From: Cohnella sp. AR92
GTDB taxonomy: Bacteria; Bacillota; Bacilli; Paenibacillales; Paenibacillaceae
NCBI RefSeq assembly: GCF_003990975.1
Contig: NZ_RZJR01000001.1
Location: forward strand, 248,001 to 312,000
DNA length: 64,000 nucleotides
Direction of reading: 5' to 3'
Shown here: positions 52,505 through 61,589 of the stretch, piece after piece
How positions within the stretch are numbered: the stretch's first letter is position 1
Layout of the letters: each line of letters begins with the position of its first letter
Program-made: the position numbers and the translations under genes
Notes under the pieces: model-generated
The model's database searches: none
The model's input: the letters and a program-made list of their open reading frames with translations, nothing else
What the model was told of the DNA's origin: nothing

Positions 52505-53572
52505 ATGGGATGGGCTATTGAGCTGGAGCGCACGACGTCTCCTAAGCAGAAACCGAAGGTTAGCGAGCTTGGATTCGGCAAGTATTTTACCGACCACATG
52601 TTCATCATGAATTACGACGAAGGGCAAGGCTGGCATCATCCGCGAATCGTTCCTTATCAGCCGATCTCCCTCGATCCGGCCGCCAAGGTGTTCCACTACG
52701 GGCAGACGGTATTCGAAGGCTTGAAGGCATACCGTACCGCCGATAATCGCATTCGGCTGTTCCGCCCGAGCAAGAATCTGCAGCGCTTGAATCTGTCCAA
52801 TGACCGGCTGAGCATTCCCGAGATCGACGAGCAGCTGTTCCTGGAAGCGCTTTTGTCGCTTGTTCGCGTCGACAGCGACTGGATCCCGGGCGAGCCGGAG
52901 ACGTCCCTATACATTCGTCCGTTCGTCATCGCGAACGAGCCCCTGCTTGGCGTATCGCCGTCCAAGCAGTACCTGTTCATGATTATCCTGTCTCCGGTAG
53001 GCTCTTATTACGCGGAGGGCATCAACCCGGTCAGCATCCATGTCGAGTCGCATTACGTGCGCGCGGTGGAAGGCGGGGTCGGCACCGCGAAGACGGCCGG
53101 GAACTATGCGGCCGGGCTGAAGGCGCAGGAAGGCGCCTCGGAGAAAGGCTATACCCAGGTGCTTTGGCTTGACGGGGTACATCGCCGTTACGTCGAGGAA
53201 GTCGGCAGCATGAACGTCTTCTTCAAGATCGGCGACACGGTGGTGACGCCGCAGCTGAACGGCAGCTTCCTCGCGGGCATCACGCGGGATTCGACGCTCC
53301 AGCTGCTTCGGCATTGGGGAGTCCCGGTCGAAGAACGGCCGATTACGATCGACGAGCTGGTGGAGGCCTGCCGTTCGGGCGAGCTGAAGGAAGCCTTCGG
53401 GACCGGAACGGCGGCCGTCATCTCTCCGATCGGAGAGCTCAGCTACCGAGACGAGAAGCTGGTCATCGGAAGCGGCGAGACCGGACCGGTCTCGAAGCGG
53501 TTGTATGATACGTTGACCGGAATTCAATACGGCCGGGTGGAAGATCCGTTCGGCTGGATGATGGAGCTTTAA
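52505..53572 (+). CDS. ilvE: Branched-chain amino acid aminotransferase
   Basis: A 355-residue PLP enzyme of the class IV aminotransferases, BCAT type 2. It carries out the last step of Leu/Ile/Val synthesis and the first step of their breakdown. The pyridoxal Lys is K196 in GVGTAKTAGNYAAGLKAQ; the YGQTVFEGLKAYR and SLYIRPFVIANEP motifs and EEVGSMNVFF phosphate site are standard. It has no T-box leader here (gap to the LysR gene 124 bp). GAAGGAAGG precedes the ATG at 52505. A small DUF6509 gene follows 23 bp on. Confidence 0.95.
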   Translation: MGWAIELERTTSPKQKPKVSELGFGKYFTDHMFIMNYDEGQGWHHPRIVPYQPISLDPAAKVFHYGQTVFEGLKAYRTADNRIRLFRPSKNLQRLNLSNDRLSIPEIDEQLFLEALLSLVRVDSDWIPGEPETSLYIRPFVIANEPLLGVSPSKQYLFMIILSPVGSYYAEGINPVSIHVESHYVRAVEGGVGTAKTAGNYAAGLKAQEGASEKGYTQVLWLDGVHRRYVEEVGSMNVFFKIGDTVVTPQLNGSFLAGITRDSTLQLLRHWGVPVEERPITIDELVEACRSGELKEAFGTGTAAVISPIGELSYRDEKLVIGSGETGPVSKRLYDTLTGIQYGRVEDPFGWMMEL

Positions 53573-53595
53573 GAAGCTCCGGGAAGGAAGAGAAT

Positions 53596-53892
53596 ATGCT
53601 CCCGATTACCGAATACAGCGTGGAGCTGGTGAAGGATCCGTTCGGGATCCTGTCCGGCAAGAGATATGAATTCTTGATCGACCTCGACCTTCCGGAGGAT
53701 GACGAGCTTTACTCCGAGAACGGGGTAAGCGTGAGGGTCATCTTTAAGGAGGACGGGGAAAAGTCGGGCATCGTCAAGTACGAGCTGCTGGAGAAGACAA
53801 CGAGCCGGCTGTTGGACTTCGATATGGAGGACGAGGAAGAGGCCGAGCTGCTCGCCTTCTGCCGCGACCATCTTGCCGAGGCCGACGAATAA
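53596..53892 (+). CDS. DUF6509-like small acidic protein
   Basis: A 98-residue soluble, acidic protein beginning LPITEYSVELVKDPFGIL and ending in a Glu/Asp-rich helix. It resembles a small Firmicutes family (DUF6509) of unknown function. AAGGAAGAG precedes the ATG. Probably cotranscribed with ilvE; a strong terminator follows at 53914. Confidence 0.75.
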   Translation: MLPITEYSVELVKDPFGILSGKRYEFLIDLDLPEDDELYSENGVSVRVIFKEDGEKSGIVKYELLEKTTSRLLDFDMEDEEEAELLAFCRDHLAEADE

Positions 53893-53913
53893 GGAGTTCG
53901 CCTATCATGAAGG

Positions 53914-53966
53914 CCCTTGCGTAGGAGCAATCAGCCGTCCGGCTGACTACGCGGGGGTCTTTTTTC
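53914..53966 (+). terminator. Terminator of the ilvE transcript
   Basis: CCCTTGCGTAG pairs with CTACGCGGGGG (two G-T pairs) around TCAGCC/GGCTGA, followed by TCTTTTTT. Confidence 0.8.
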
Positions 53967-54088
53967 ATGAGAACGCGATTAAAGGGAAGTAACCGTCCCT
54001 TTCCGGGTTTGTTCAACCTTGCGTTAAGAGGGTAGGATGGGGAGTGGTATTTTAGTGATAAGATATTGCATGAGCAATAGGTTAGGAT

Positions 54089-55480
54089 GTGTTCTTCTTG
54101 AAAGATAGAATCATGATGCCGATCTGGACGATCGGAGTGTTCATCGTCGTCATGAATACGACCATGTTCAACGTATCGATGCCAAGTATCATCCAGGATC
54201 TCGATATTACGGCCGACCTGGGCTCCTGGGTCATCTCAAGCTATTCCATCGGCTATGCGCTCTCGACGGTCCTCTTCAGCCGGTTGACGGATATCGCGCC
54301 GCTGCGCAGGCTTCTTGCGGTCGGACTGACGATTCTGGGCTTGTCTTCTCTCGTCGGGTTGTTCGCGAACGGCTTCGAGGTGCTGCTCGCGGCGCGCATC
54401 CTTCAGTCTGCCGGCGCCGGCACGATGGCCGGGCTGGGCCTGGTCATGGTCAGTCGGTACATCCCGGCCGAACGCCGCGGCCGATCGATCGCGATGATCT
54501 CGAGCGGAAGCGCGATGGCGTTCGGATTGGGGCCGATCATCGGAGGCCTCGTCAGCGAATACATCGGTTGGAACGGCTTGTTCGGCATTACCTGCCTGGT
54601 CATCGTGCTGCTTCCCATCCTGCTGCGGCTGCTGCCCCGCGAGACGGGGCGGGCTAAGCCGAACGAGAAGTTCGACGGCGTCGGCGCCGCGCTGACGGTC
54701 GTTAACGCGACGGCGCTGCTCCTCGCGGTGACGCAGCTTTCTTATCTCTGGCTGGCGGTCAGCCTTGTCTCGATCGCCTTCCATGTTCTGTGGCTGCGCA
54801 GAGGCAAGTCGGGGTCCTTCATCAACCCGGAGCTGTTCCGGCTCAAAGGCTACAAATATCTGATGGTCATCGGGCTGTGCCTATTGATGCTCAACCTGGG
54901 CAACCTTTTCCTCATGCCGCTTGCTCTCTCGACCCTGTTCGGGAAGTCGGCGCTGGCTGTCGGACTGTTCATCGCCCCGGGAGCCATCTTGAGCACGCTG
55001 GTGTCCCGCTTCGTCGGAAGGTGGATCGACCAATACGGCAACCTTCGTTTCCTTCTGCTCGGACAGGCCGTGCTTGGGGCGGCGATGCTCTTCTTCGCCC
55101 TGACGTTGGACCGGTCGCCCTATATCGTGCTGATCGGCTACCTCTTCATCTCGCCTTCGTTCACGGCGTCGCTCTCGTCGCTCAACAACGAGTCGACACA
55201 GCTGCTTCCCAGGAACCTCGTCGGTTCGGGAATGGGCTTCCTCCAGCTGGTTCAATTCTTCGGAGGATCGTTGTCCGTCGCGATGTGCGGGCTGCTGCTT
55301 GAACACCAGAAGCACGTGTCGATGGCTCAAGCCTTCGATCGAGTGTACGGCGTGCTCGGCTTTATCGTTCTCGGCTCTCTCGCCGTGACCGTCGGCTACC
55401 TGCTCTTCGGCGGCGGCACGCTGAGAAGCGGCGAGCAGGCGCGGAAGGCGCGGACGCTTGCCGCGGCGGAGAGGAACTGA
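54089..55480 (+). CDS. MFS transporter (DHA family, multidrug-like)
   Basis: A 463-residue major facilitator with about twelve to fourteen helices. Motif C-like regions (SGSAMAFGLGPIIGG) and the antiporter motif A position (SRLTDIAPLRRLLAVG, altered from the consensus) point to a DHA2-like drug:proton antiporter. The start is uncertain: GTG 54089 or, more probably by spacing to TTAGGATG, TTG 54098. It is convergent with the Trm11-like gene, only 11 bp apart, without a visible terminator between them. Confidence 0.88.
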   Translation: MFFLKDRIMMPIWTIGVFIVVMNTTMFNVSMPSIIQDLDITADLGSWVISSYSIGYALSTVLFSRLTDIAPLRRLLAVGLTILGLSSLVGLFANGFEVLLAARILQSAGAGTMAGLGLVMVSRYIPAERRGRSIAMISSGSAMAFGLGPIIGGLVSEYIGWNGLFGITCLVIVLLPILLRLLPRETGRAKPNEKFDGVGAALTVVNATALLLAVTQLSYLWLAVSLVSIAFHVLWLRRGKSGSFINPELFRLKGYKYLMVIGLCLLMLNLGNLFLMPLALSTLFGKSALAVGLFIAPGAILSTLVSRFVGRWIDQYGNLRFLLLGQAVLGAAMLFFALTLDRSPYIVLIGYLFISPSFTASLSSLNNESTQLLPRNLVGSGMGFLQLVQFFGGSLSVAMCGLLLEHQKHVSMAQAFDRVYGVLGFIVLGSLAVTVGYLLFGGGTLRSGEQARKARTLAAAERN

Positions 55481-55491
55481 GCCGGGTCGCG

Positions 55492-56451
55492 TTACCGGCA
55501 GACCGCGATGTGCCTTACGAAGGAAGCGCCCTTCCTGGATTCGCATCGACTCTCGACGGCGAAGCCTAATTCGGCAAGCTCCTCTTCGATCTTGCGGTGA
55601 GAGATAATCACGGCCCTGCGGGCGATTCTTCGGGTTTCTTGGAGAATCGCCCTTTCTACGTCCTCCGAGATTCGGGTGACGTGATTATAGGGGAGGTCGA
55701 CGATTGCGACATCGTAGGTCGACCGTACGTCCTCGATGGCCCCGGCGGATACTTCCCCTGACAATCCGAAGTGTACGAGATTCTCGCGAGCCCCTTGCGC
55801 CGCAAGCGGATTGATATCCCTTCCGACGATATCGATTCCCATCGACCGGGCTTCCACTAGCACGGTGCCGATGCCGCAGCAAGGATCGATCGCTTTGATC
55901 CCGTCCGGGTTCGGAACGGCGATATTGGCGACGGCTCTGGCCACCCGGGCGGGCAGCGCGATCGAATATTCCCTCGGCTTCTTCGCATGCTTCAGCCAGA
56001 CGGCTTGATTATCCGCATAGGGACCCAGGTACCAGCGTCTCTCGTAGGCGACCAGTCCGAAGACTCGGTCGGGCCGATGAACGTCGGCACGTCCGCGAAT
56101 GACCGCGCCAACCGCTCGTTCCATTCGCCGCTGTTCCTCGAATTCGATTTTGCTGCCGGGCGCCAGATCATTCTTTTTGACGAAAAGCACCTTGAACGTA
56201 ACGCCATCGCCCAACGATATCCGCGACGCCTGCGCGATAAGCTCCTCCAGGGTGTCCCCTTCGCAGACCGGTTCGATTCTCTCCCGGATGAACGGGCTGC
56301 GGCTGGGATCGATAAGCACGGGGCTCCGAAGGATAGGCAGCCCGGTCGGCGGCTCGACGCCGAGCAGAGCGGTCAGCTCCAGTCGGCACAAGGATTCCTC
56401 GTCCTCGTGGCTGGCGTAGGTGTAGAGATAATTCCTCTTCGTTGAACTCAT
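55492..56451 (-). CDS. TRM11-family SAM-dependent methyltransferase
   Basis: A 319-residue protein. The N-terminal ~150 residues look like a degenerate THUMP-type RNA-binding region; the C-terminal Rossmann domain carries DPCCGIGTVLVEA (SAM loop), GRDINPLAAQGARENL (acidic loop) and DLPYNHV, a (D/N)-L-P-Y variant of the N2-guanine methylation motif. Related Trm11/Trm14 and RlmKL enzymes make m2G in tRNA or rRNA. Substrate here is inferred. Monocistronic. Confidence 0.85.
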   Translation of the reverse strand: MSSTKRNYLYTYASHEDEESLCRLELTALLGVEPPTGLPILRSPVLIDPSRSPFIRERIEPVCEGDTLEELIAQASRISLGDGVTFKVLFVKKNDLAPGSKIEFEEQRRMERAVGAVIRGRADVHRPDRVFGLVAYERRWYLGPYADNQAVWLKHAKKPREYSIALPARVARAVANIAVPNPDGIKAIDPCCGIGTVLVEARSMGIDIVGRDINPLAAQGARENLVHFGLSGEVSAGAIEDVRSTYDVAIVDLPYNHVTRISEDVERAILQETRRIARRAVIISHRKIEEELAELGFAVESRCESRKGASFVRHIAVCR

Positions 56452-56685
56452 CGGGCAACCGCCTTTCTCTTATGACCACCATATCCCCATTCAGGACGGA
56501 TTGCAAAGCCGGTTAAAGAACCGGATGTAGTCCATCGGTTGAATTGACGGTCCGCGCGGGTTGCCGATATCATAATCGCAGATGCGCCAACGTATATTTG
56601 GTAGAAAATCGGACTCGAAAAAGAATAATTGTAAGCGCTGACAACCAAGACGGGAGGAAAGCTGATTTATCTGGAGGCGATAGAG

Positions 56686-57177
56686 ATGGGCACTCGCTTG
56701 TTGGCGGAACAGATCATCCGGCAGAAGTATCCGCATCTCCGTTACGTTCGCATTCATGCGAGAGGGAGGAACAATGTCGACATCTACGCGTGGAATGAGG
56801 ATCTGCAGCTCCCGGATAAGGACCGGTACGAGCTGGGGCAGTTCGCGGCGGCGAATCTGGCCCCTTATGCGGTCTTCCATGTCAAAGCGTACTCCTTGCT
56901 GAGGGAGGACCGGGTTCCCCGCTGGGATGAGCTGCCGGAGCCGATCCATAAAGCCGCGCTGAACCGAAGCCTGGACCAAGAGCGGATCCTCTCGCTTCTC
57001 AACGGAATGTTCGCGAACGGGAGGGTGTCCTTCCGCCGCTACGATCCTTTTCTGGGGACGATTCATCTGGAATTGTGTCCGAACGCCCCCGTCACCGATG
57101 TCGAGAAGGAGCTTCTTCATCGGTACCTGGAGGAGCTGCTTCCGCTGGGCTCGACGTTCGAGATTACGTATCGCTGA
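56686..57177 (+). CDS. Conserved-looking hypothetical protein of unknown family
   Basis: A 163-residue soluble protein without signal or membrane segment. It has an N-terminal helix-strand part (AEQIIRQKYPHLRYVRIHAR, then NNVDIYAWNEDLQLPDKDRY) that resembles an alpha/beta sandwich, and a C-terminal RRYDPFLGTIHLELCPNAPV segment with a final EELLPLGSTFEI strand. Strong TGGAGGCGATAGAG precedes ATG 56686. I do not recognise the family. A terminator follows at 57185. Confidence 0.75.
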   Translation: MGTRLLAEQIIRQKYPHLRYVRIHARGRNNVDIYAWNEDLQLPDKDRYELGQFAAANLAPYAVFHVKAYSLLREDRVPRWDELPEPIHKAALNRSLDQERILSLLNGMFANGRVSFRRYDPFLGTIHLELCPNAPVTDVEKELLHRYLEELLPLGSTFEITYR

Positions 57178-57184
57178 TCGGCTG

Positions 57185-57229
57185 ACAAGGCTTTCCCGAC
57201 CGCTGGCGCGGAGCGGGGAAGCCTTGTTC
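57185..57229 (+). terminator. Terminator after the hypothetical gene
   Basis: ACAAGGCTT(T)CCC paired with GGGGAAGCCTTGT, loop of about 17 bases, followed by TCG. Confidence 0.65.
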
Positions 57230-57426
57230 GATGTTGGGAGAATGGTTTATAAGGACTATTCCTTAAGTATGTGGTATTATCTGGAACGCCATGCTACATT
57301 TATTATGACTTCTATCTTATGAATTCGGTTCCACGGGCCGATATACCCAGTAGAGTAATGATGGGGAATTAGAATCAAGGTTACATAAAGCAGCGGAGGA
57401 TTGGGCTGAAGGGAGCAGGAAGTCGG

Positions 57427-58434
57427 ATGGAGGAATGGATTGGCAGGGTCGTAAAGCAGGATGTCATCAAATCGGGACTCGTCCTGGTGGCTGCAGGCAC
57501 TAGCTTGGAGATGACCCATATCAAGCTTCTGGAGCAACACCGCGTGGATCTCTCGGAATTGCTATGGCTTCCTCCCAGCGAGTATTCGGATGCGGCTCTT
57601 CCGGACAAGAGCATGAAGCTGGCTTCCGCATACTCCAAGGAGATGTTCGACAGCATTAAACGGAGTCGGAAGGTTCCTCTGATGGATATCAAGAATGAAC
57701 TGATTCCGCTCGTGATGGATGTCGCCAACCATCAGAACGTGTTCAATCTGATCGAACTGATCAAGGCGAAGGGCGAGTATACCCACCAGCATAACATTGG
57801 CGTCGGCGTTCTATCCTCCCTTATCGGGCGCTGGATGGAGCTGAACGAGTCGGAGCTCGCGCTGCTTGCGCTGGCGGCTACTCTTCACGACGTCGGCAAG
57901 GTCCGAGTGTCGGACGAGCTGCTGAACAAGCCCGGCAAGCTGACGGCGGAGGAGTTCGCCGAGATCAAGCTTCACACCCGTTACGGATATGAGATCTTGA
58001 ACGAGACGGTAGGCTTGAGTCCGCGCGCCGCGCTGGTCGCTCTCCAGCACCATGAACGCGCGGACGGCCAAGGGTACCCGCTTAAGCTGAGGAACTCGCA
58101 GATCGACCCGTTAAGCCGGATCGTGGCCGTGGCTGACGTGTTCCATGCCATGTCCTCGAATCGGCCTTACCATGCGGCGCTGCCTTTCCATCAAGTGGTC
58201 ACCCAGATGCGGAACGGGGCATTCGGAGAGCTGGACAGCCGAATCGTGAACATCTTCCTCGAGAAGCTGTTCCTTCATCTTATCGGCCATCAGATCAAGC
58301 TGACGGACGGACGCTGGGGAGAAGTCGTGTATCTGAACCCGCATGACGATCTGCATCCTCTTGTGAAGGTTGAGGAACAATTCATCGACCTGAGCCAAAT
58401 GCGCGACTTGCATATCATGGAGATCGTTCTATAA
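57427..58434 (+). CDS. HD-GYP domain protein (cyclic di-GMP phosphodiesterase type)
   Basis: A 335-residue soluble protein. An N-terminal ~100-residue region of unknown fold precedes an HD-GYP domain (~115-270) with HQHNIGVGV, LHDVGKVRV (HD), HHERADGQGYP (the GYP motif, complete) and VADVFHAMSSNRPY. The C-terminal ~60 residues (RWGEVVYLNPHDDLHPLVKV) resemble the PilZ-like tail seen in many Paenibacillus members. It should hydrolyse c-di-GMP to pGpG or GMP. AAGGGAGCAGG precedes the ATG. The next gene, for GTP cyclohydrolase II, is 93 bp on. Confidence 0.9.
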   Translation: MEEWIGRVVKQDVIKSGLVLVAAGTSLEMTHIKLLEQHRVDLSELLWLPPSEYSDAALPDKSMKLASAYSKEMFDSIKRSRKVPLMDIKNELIPLVMDVANHQNVFNLIELIKAKGEYTHQHNIGVGVLSSLIGRWMELNESELALLALAATLHDVGKVRVSDELLNKPGKLTAEEFAEIKLHTRYGYEILNETVGLSPRAALVALQHHERADGQGYPLKLRNSQIDPLSRIVAVADVFHAMSSNRPYHAALPFHQVVTQMRNGAFGELDSRIVNIFLEKLFLHLIGHQIKLTDGRWGEVVYLNPHDDLHPLVKVEEQFIDLSQMRDLHIMEIVL

Positions 58435-58527
58435 TATTTTTTACCGAGGGGCTTCCGGGATACGAAGCGACTCTCGGGGGATAATGAGCATATTCCGGAT
58501 ATGCCTAAGGATAGGAGCGCCGTGACC

Positions 58528-59280
58528 ATGGGGAACATAGCGATGAACGAGCAAGTAACCGCGATCCTGTCCGATAAAGTTCAATTGATCGAGACGGAAA
58601 GGGGAGCCCTCTATCTGGTCGGGCCGATCAAGCTGCCGGTCAACCTGAAGGGCAAGACGGTTCACTTCCAATGGTACTGCTGGCTGGATTGCAAGGAAGT
58701 CACGGATGACTTCGGGCGGATCATCGAGAAGCTGTCCTCCATCAACCTCGCGGAATATCAGCAGTCAAGCGTCCTCGCCTACGGAGATTTCGCGAACGCG
58801 GAAGAAGCCCTCATTCGCATGCATTCTATCTGCCATACGGGCGATATCTTCGGAAGCAAGCGCTGCGATTGCGGATTCCAATTGAAGCAGTCCATGCAGA
58901 TGATCGTCGATCACGGGGCAGGAGCCTTATTCTACCTGGCGAACCATGAAGGCCGGGGGATCGGCTTGTTCAGCAAGGCGCTCGCGTACATTCTTCAAGA
59001 GAACGGCTATGACACGGTGGATGCCAATCTGGAGCTCGGGTTCGCGGACGATTCGCGCGACTACCGGGACGCGATAGCGGTACTGAAGCGGATGCGGTCC
59101 AAGCCGGTGACGCTTATCACGAATAATCCCAAGAAGCTGGATGCGCTGGAGCGTTCGGGAATGAACGTAGCCGGCCGGGCACCCTTGTGGGGAGATCAGT
59201 CCGAGTATAATTCGAAGTACCTTCAGACGAAGGTCGGACGTTCGGGGCATCTTCGGGAGAATACCTGCAACAACGACTAG
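58528..59280 (+). CDS. ribA: GTP cyclohydrolase II (stand-alone, RibA type)
   Basis: A 250-residue protein; the start is not certain (ATG 58528 has AGGAG 11 bases upstream; ATG 58501, GTG 58522 and ATG 58543 are alternatives). The catalytic domain (~85-250) has the zinc site HSICHTGDIFGSKRCDCGFQ, the GTP loop NHEGRGIGLF, the catalytic-position Tyr in SKALAYILQENGYDT and TNNPKKLDAL. It converts GTP to the first riboflavin precursor. The N-terminal ~80 residues are longer than in E. coli RibA and not a DHBP synthase. No other rib gene is near, so it may be an extra copy. Confidence 0.85.
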   Translation: MGNIAMNEQVTAILSDKVQLIETERGALYLVGPIKLPVNLKGKTVHFQWYCWLDCKEVTDDFGRIIEKLSSINLAEYQQSSVLAYGDFANAEEALIRMHSICHTGDIFGSKRCDCGFQLKQSMQMIVDHGAGALFYLANHEGRGIGLFSKALAYILQENGYDTVDANLELGFADDSRDYRDAIAVLKRMRSKPVTLITNNPKKLDALERSGMNVAGRAPLWGDQSEYNSKYLQTKVGRSGHLRENTCNND

Positions 59281-59309
59281 ACAGGTTTTACCGACTTGGG
59301 TTATAGGAT

Positions 59310-59350
59310 AAAGGTCTGGCGGCGTCGGAAGCGACGAGGCCAGACCTTTT
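59310..59350 (+). terminator. Terminator of the GTP cyclohydrolase gene
   Basis: Stem AAAGGTCTGGC/GCCAGACCTTT with an inner CGTC/GACG pair, then TTGCG. Confidence 0.8.
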
Positions 59351-59396
59351 GCGTTCATTCGGATCCTTTGCGGCAAAAACGCCGATTTGACTCCGA

Positions 59397-59993
59397 TTAG
59401 TAAGCTTGTCCGAACGTTCCTTGGAAGAGCAGCTCTTGTACGGGCTTGCGCGGAGATGGAACCTCGCGCTCGGCCATGGCAGGAGGCAGCGCGTCGCTCG
59501 GACCTTGATAGCCGATCGCGACAAGCGCTTGAATCGCGAAGCTCTCCGGAATGCCCAGCGCTTCGCGCGCTTTCGCGAAGTCGAAGCCGGTCATCGCATG
59601 CGTAATCAGGCCCTTGCGGGATGCCTCGTGAGCGAGGGCTCCCCAAGCGGCTCCCGTGTCGAACGCGTGGGAAGGGAACGGGCCCTTCTCGGTCTCGGTG
59701 CTGGATACGATCAGGACGAGCGTCGGAGCCTTCTTGCACCAAGCCAGGTTGAATTCGCCGATAAAGGTATAGAACCTCTCGCGATCTTCCGGGGAAGTCG
59801 CGACGATGAACCTCCAAGGCTGGTAGTTGAACGCGGACGGAGCGAAGCGAGCGGCTTCGAATACGCTAAGGAGCGTCTCTTCCGGGATCGGCTTCTCCAG
59901 GTAGGAGCGGGGAGACCAGCGGTTCACGTTGATCGGATCGATCGGATAAGCGGTGGGACGGTTCTGGGTGAGCAAGTCTTGTGCAGTTGCCAT
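59397..59993 (-). CDS. Nitroreductase-family FMN oxidoreductase
   Basis: A 198-residue protein. The N-terminal RWSPRSYLEKPIPEETLLSV and ARFAPSAFNYQPWRFIVATS motifs bind FMN; the GLITHAMTGFDFAKAREALG and VAIGYQGPSDALP segments complete the family pattern. It acts on nitro compounds or quinones with NAD(P)H. ATG 59993 after GAGGAGG is preferred over the upstream frame from 60074. Monocistronic, with an AT-rich promoter region (59994-60216). Confidence 0.9.
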   Translation of the reverse strand: MATAQDLLTQNRPTAYPIDPINVNRWSPRSYLEKPIPEETLLSVFEAARFAPSAFNYQPWRFIVATSPEDRERFYTFIGEFNLAWCKKAPTLVLIVSSTETEKGPFPSHAFDTGAAWGALAHEASRKGLITHAMTGFDFAKAREALGIPESFAIQALVAIGYQGPSDALPPAMAEREVPSPRKPVQELLFQGTFGQAY

Positions 59994-60216
59994 AGTTGCC
60001 TCCTCAATCGTGCTTATGATGGGAATGTTCTCTTGCTGCCAAGCAGTATGCCGGAATCGAGAAACATTATGCAACCATTATAGCAAACGAAATTACAAAA
60101 ATATAGCAACTTATATTAGTTAAGATATCGGGCAAAAAATAGATTGAATTCGGAGCATCTTGTCTTTATTGTTGGAATAAATAGTTAGAAAATTAGGAGA
60201 AATTGGAGGGCTGAGA

Positions 60217-60684
60217 GTGAAACGAAAAATACTGGTTAGCGCTTGTCTGCTCGGACACAAGGTCCGGTATGACAACGGAGATGTTCCGTGCCTGGATCAA
60301 CGGTTCCTGAAGTGGTACGAGGAAGGCCGGATGGTCCATATCTGTCCGGAGGTAACGGGCGGGCTGCCCACGCCTCGCCCGGATGCCCAGCTTGTCGGCG
60401 ATCGGGTCATGACCGGGGCCGGCGCCGACGTGACGAAGGAATTCGACATCGGGGCGCAGGCTGCCCTAAAGCTCGCGCAGCATCATGACGTGGCGCTGGT
60501 CATTCTTAAACAGGACAGCCCCTCCTGCGGAACGTTGTTCGTCTATGACGGCACCTTCACGGATACGAAGACGGAAGGGGAGGGACGGACGACCGCTCTG
60601 CTTCGCAGACACGGCTTCAAGGTGTTCGGAGAGGATCAATTGGACGAGATCGAGCGGGAGCTTGCTCTGATCGATGCGGGATGA
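60217..60684 (+). CDS. DUF523 protein (TudS-like thiouracil desulfurase domain)
   Basis: A 155-residue single DUF523 domain. The three conserved Cys are C10 in VSACLLG, C43 in HICPEVTGG and C104 in DSPSCGTLF, which in the TudS enzyme hold a 4Fe-4S cluster that removes sulfur from 2-thiouracil. Conserved RYDNGDVPC and PTPRPDAQLVG stretches are also there. It likely has related desulfurase activity. GTG 60217 follows a GGAGG. Terminator at 60687. Confidence 0.85.
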   Translation: MKRKILVSACLLGHKVRYDNGDVPCLDQRFLKWYEEGRMVHICPEVTGGLPTPRPDAQLVGDRVMTGAGADVTKEFDIGAQAALKLAQHHDVALVILKQDSPSCGTLFVYDGTFTDTKTEGEGRTTALLRRHGFKVFGEDQLDEIERELALIDAG

Positions 60685-60686
60685 AC

Positions 60687-60723
60687 GAGAAGGGAGACCG
60701 GCCGTTGGCCGATCTCCCTTCTC
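60687..60723. terminator. Bidirectional terminator
   Basis: Stem GAGAAGGGAGA/TCTCCCTTCTC with inner CGGCC/GGCCG and a 3-base loop between converging genes. Confidence 0.85.
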
Positions 60724-60728
60724 TATCG

Positions 60729-61589
60729 TTATGGCTTGACGATCGGAACCCAGACTTCGCAGCGATAATCCGGAGAGCTTGTGTCGCCTTCGGGATAGAC
60801 CTCGAGTTCCGGCCCCTCGGCATGCGTGTACCCCGTGGAGGGGAACCATTCCTCGAAGACTCGGCGCCACACGTTCTGGATGGCATGCGGCATCGGACCG
60901 ACGGATGGGAAGATCGCCCAAGTGGCCGCCGGAATAAGAAGCTCCTGAAGCTCTTGATCCGCTGGCCGGTCTGCGTTCTCGGCGGCGATCCAGTAGTCGA
61001 ATCGTTCGTTCGCCAGGTCCATGTTGCCGCAGATGCCGAGCAGATCCTTGCCGGGGCTTGCCTGTACGACCTTGCCGATCGTTCCGTCCGCGCCGGCGTC
61101 CTGCCAGAACCTCGTGATGTCGGTCAGGTTCTGCCCGCCCGCGGTGGTCGTGCTGAACTTCTTGCCTAACGTGCGGAAAGCCGGTTTCTCTACGATTCGA
61201 TAGTCCATGTCTTGAACTCCCTTCAAAGATAAGTGGAAGGAGAGCCGAGGGAACGCCTTAAGCGCCGCTCCTTCGTCGCGAGCCTCCGAGGGCGAGATGC
61301 CATGCGCCTTCCGGAACGCCTTCGAGAACGACTCGGGAGATTCGTAGCCGTACTTGAGCGCGACATCCAGCACTTTGGACGAGCCGACCGCGAGCTCTTG
61401 AGCGGCCAGCGTCAGCTTCCTTCTGCGGATGTATTCGGCGACGGTGAAGCCCGTCAGCATATGGAACATCCGCTGGAAGTGAAACGGGGACGAGTAGGCT
61501 TCCCGGGCCAGCTCCTCGATATCCGTCTTCCCTTCCATGCGCGACTCCATCAACTCGATCGCTCTTGTCATGCGGTTAAGCCATTCCAC
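60729..61589 (-). CDS. AraC-family regulator with GyrI-like effector domain
   Basis: A 286-residue protein: AraC-type double helix-turn-helix at the N-terminus (~5-105, DIEELAREAYSSPFHFQRMF and VLDVALKYGYESPESFSKAF) and a GyrI-like small-molecule-binding domain (~128-286, YRIVEKPAFRTLGKKF onward, ending YRCEVWVPIVKP). This Rob/SoxS-like layout fits sensing of drugs or other lipophilic molecules. No obvious target gene is next to it. Confidence 0.9.
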   Translation of the reverse strand: MEWLNRMTRAIELMESRMEGKTDIEELAREAYSSPFHFQRMFHMLTGFTVAEYIRRRKLTLAAQELAVGSSKVLDVALKYGYESPESFSKAFRKAHGISPSEARDEGAALKAFPRLSFHLSLKGVQDMDYRIVEKPAFRTLGKKFSTTTAGGQNLTDITRFWQDAGADGTIGKVVQASPGKDLLGICGNMDLANERFDYWIAAENADRPADQELQELLIPAATWAIFPSVGPMPHAIQNVWRRVFEEWFPSTGYTHAEGPELEVYPEGDTSSPDYRCEVWVPIVKP

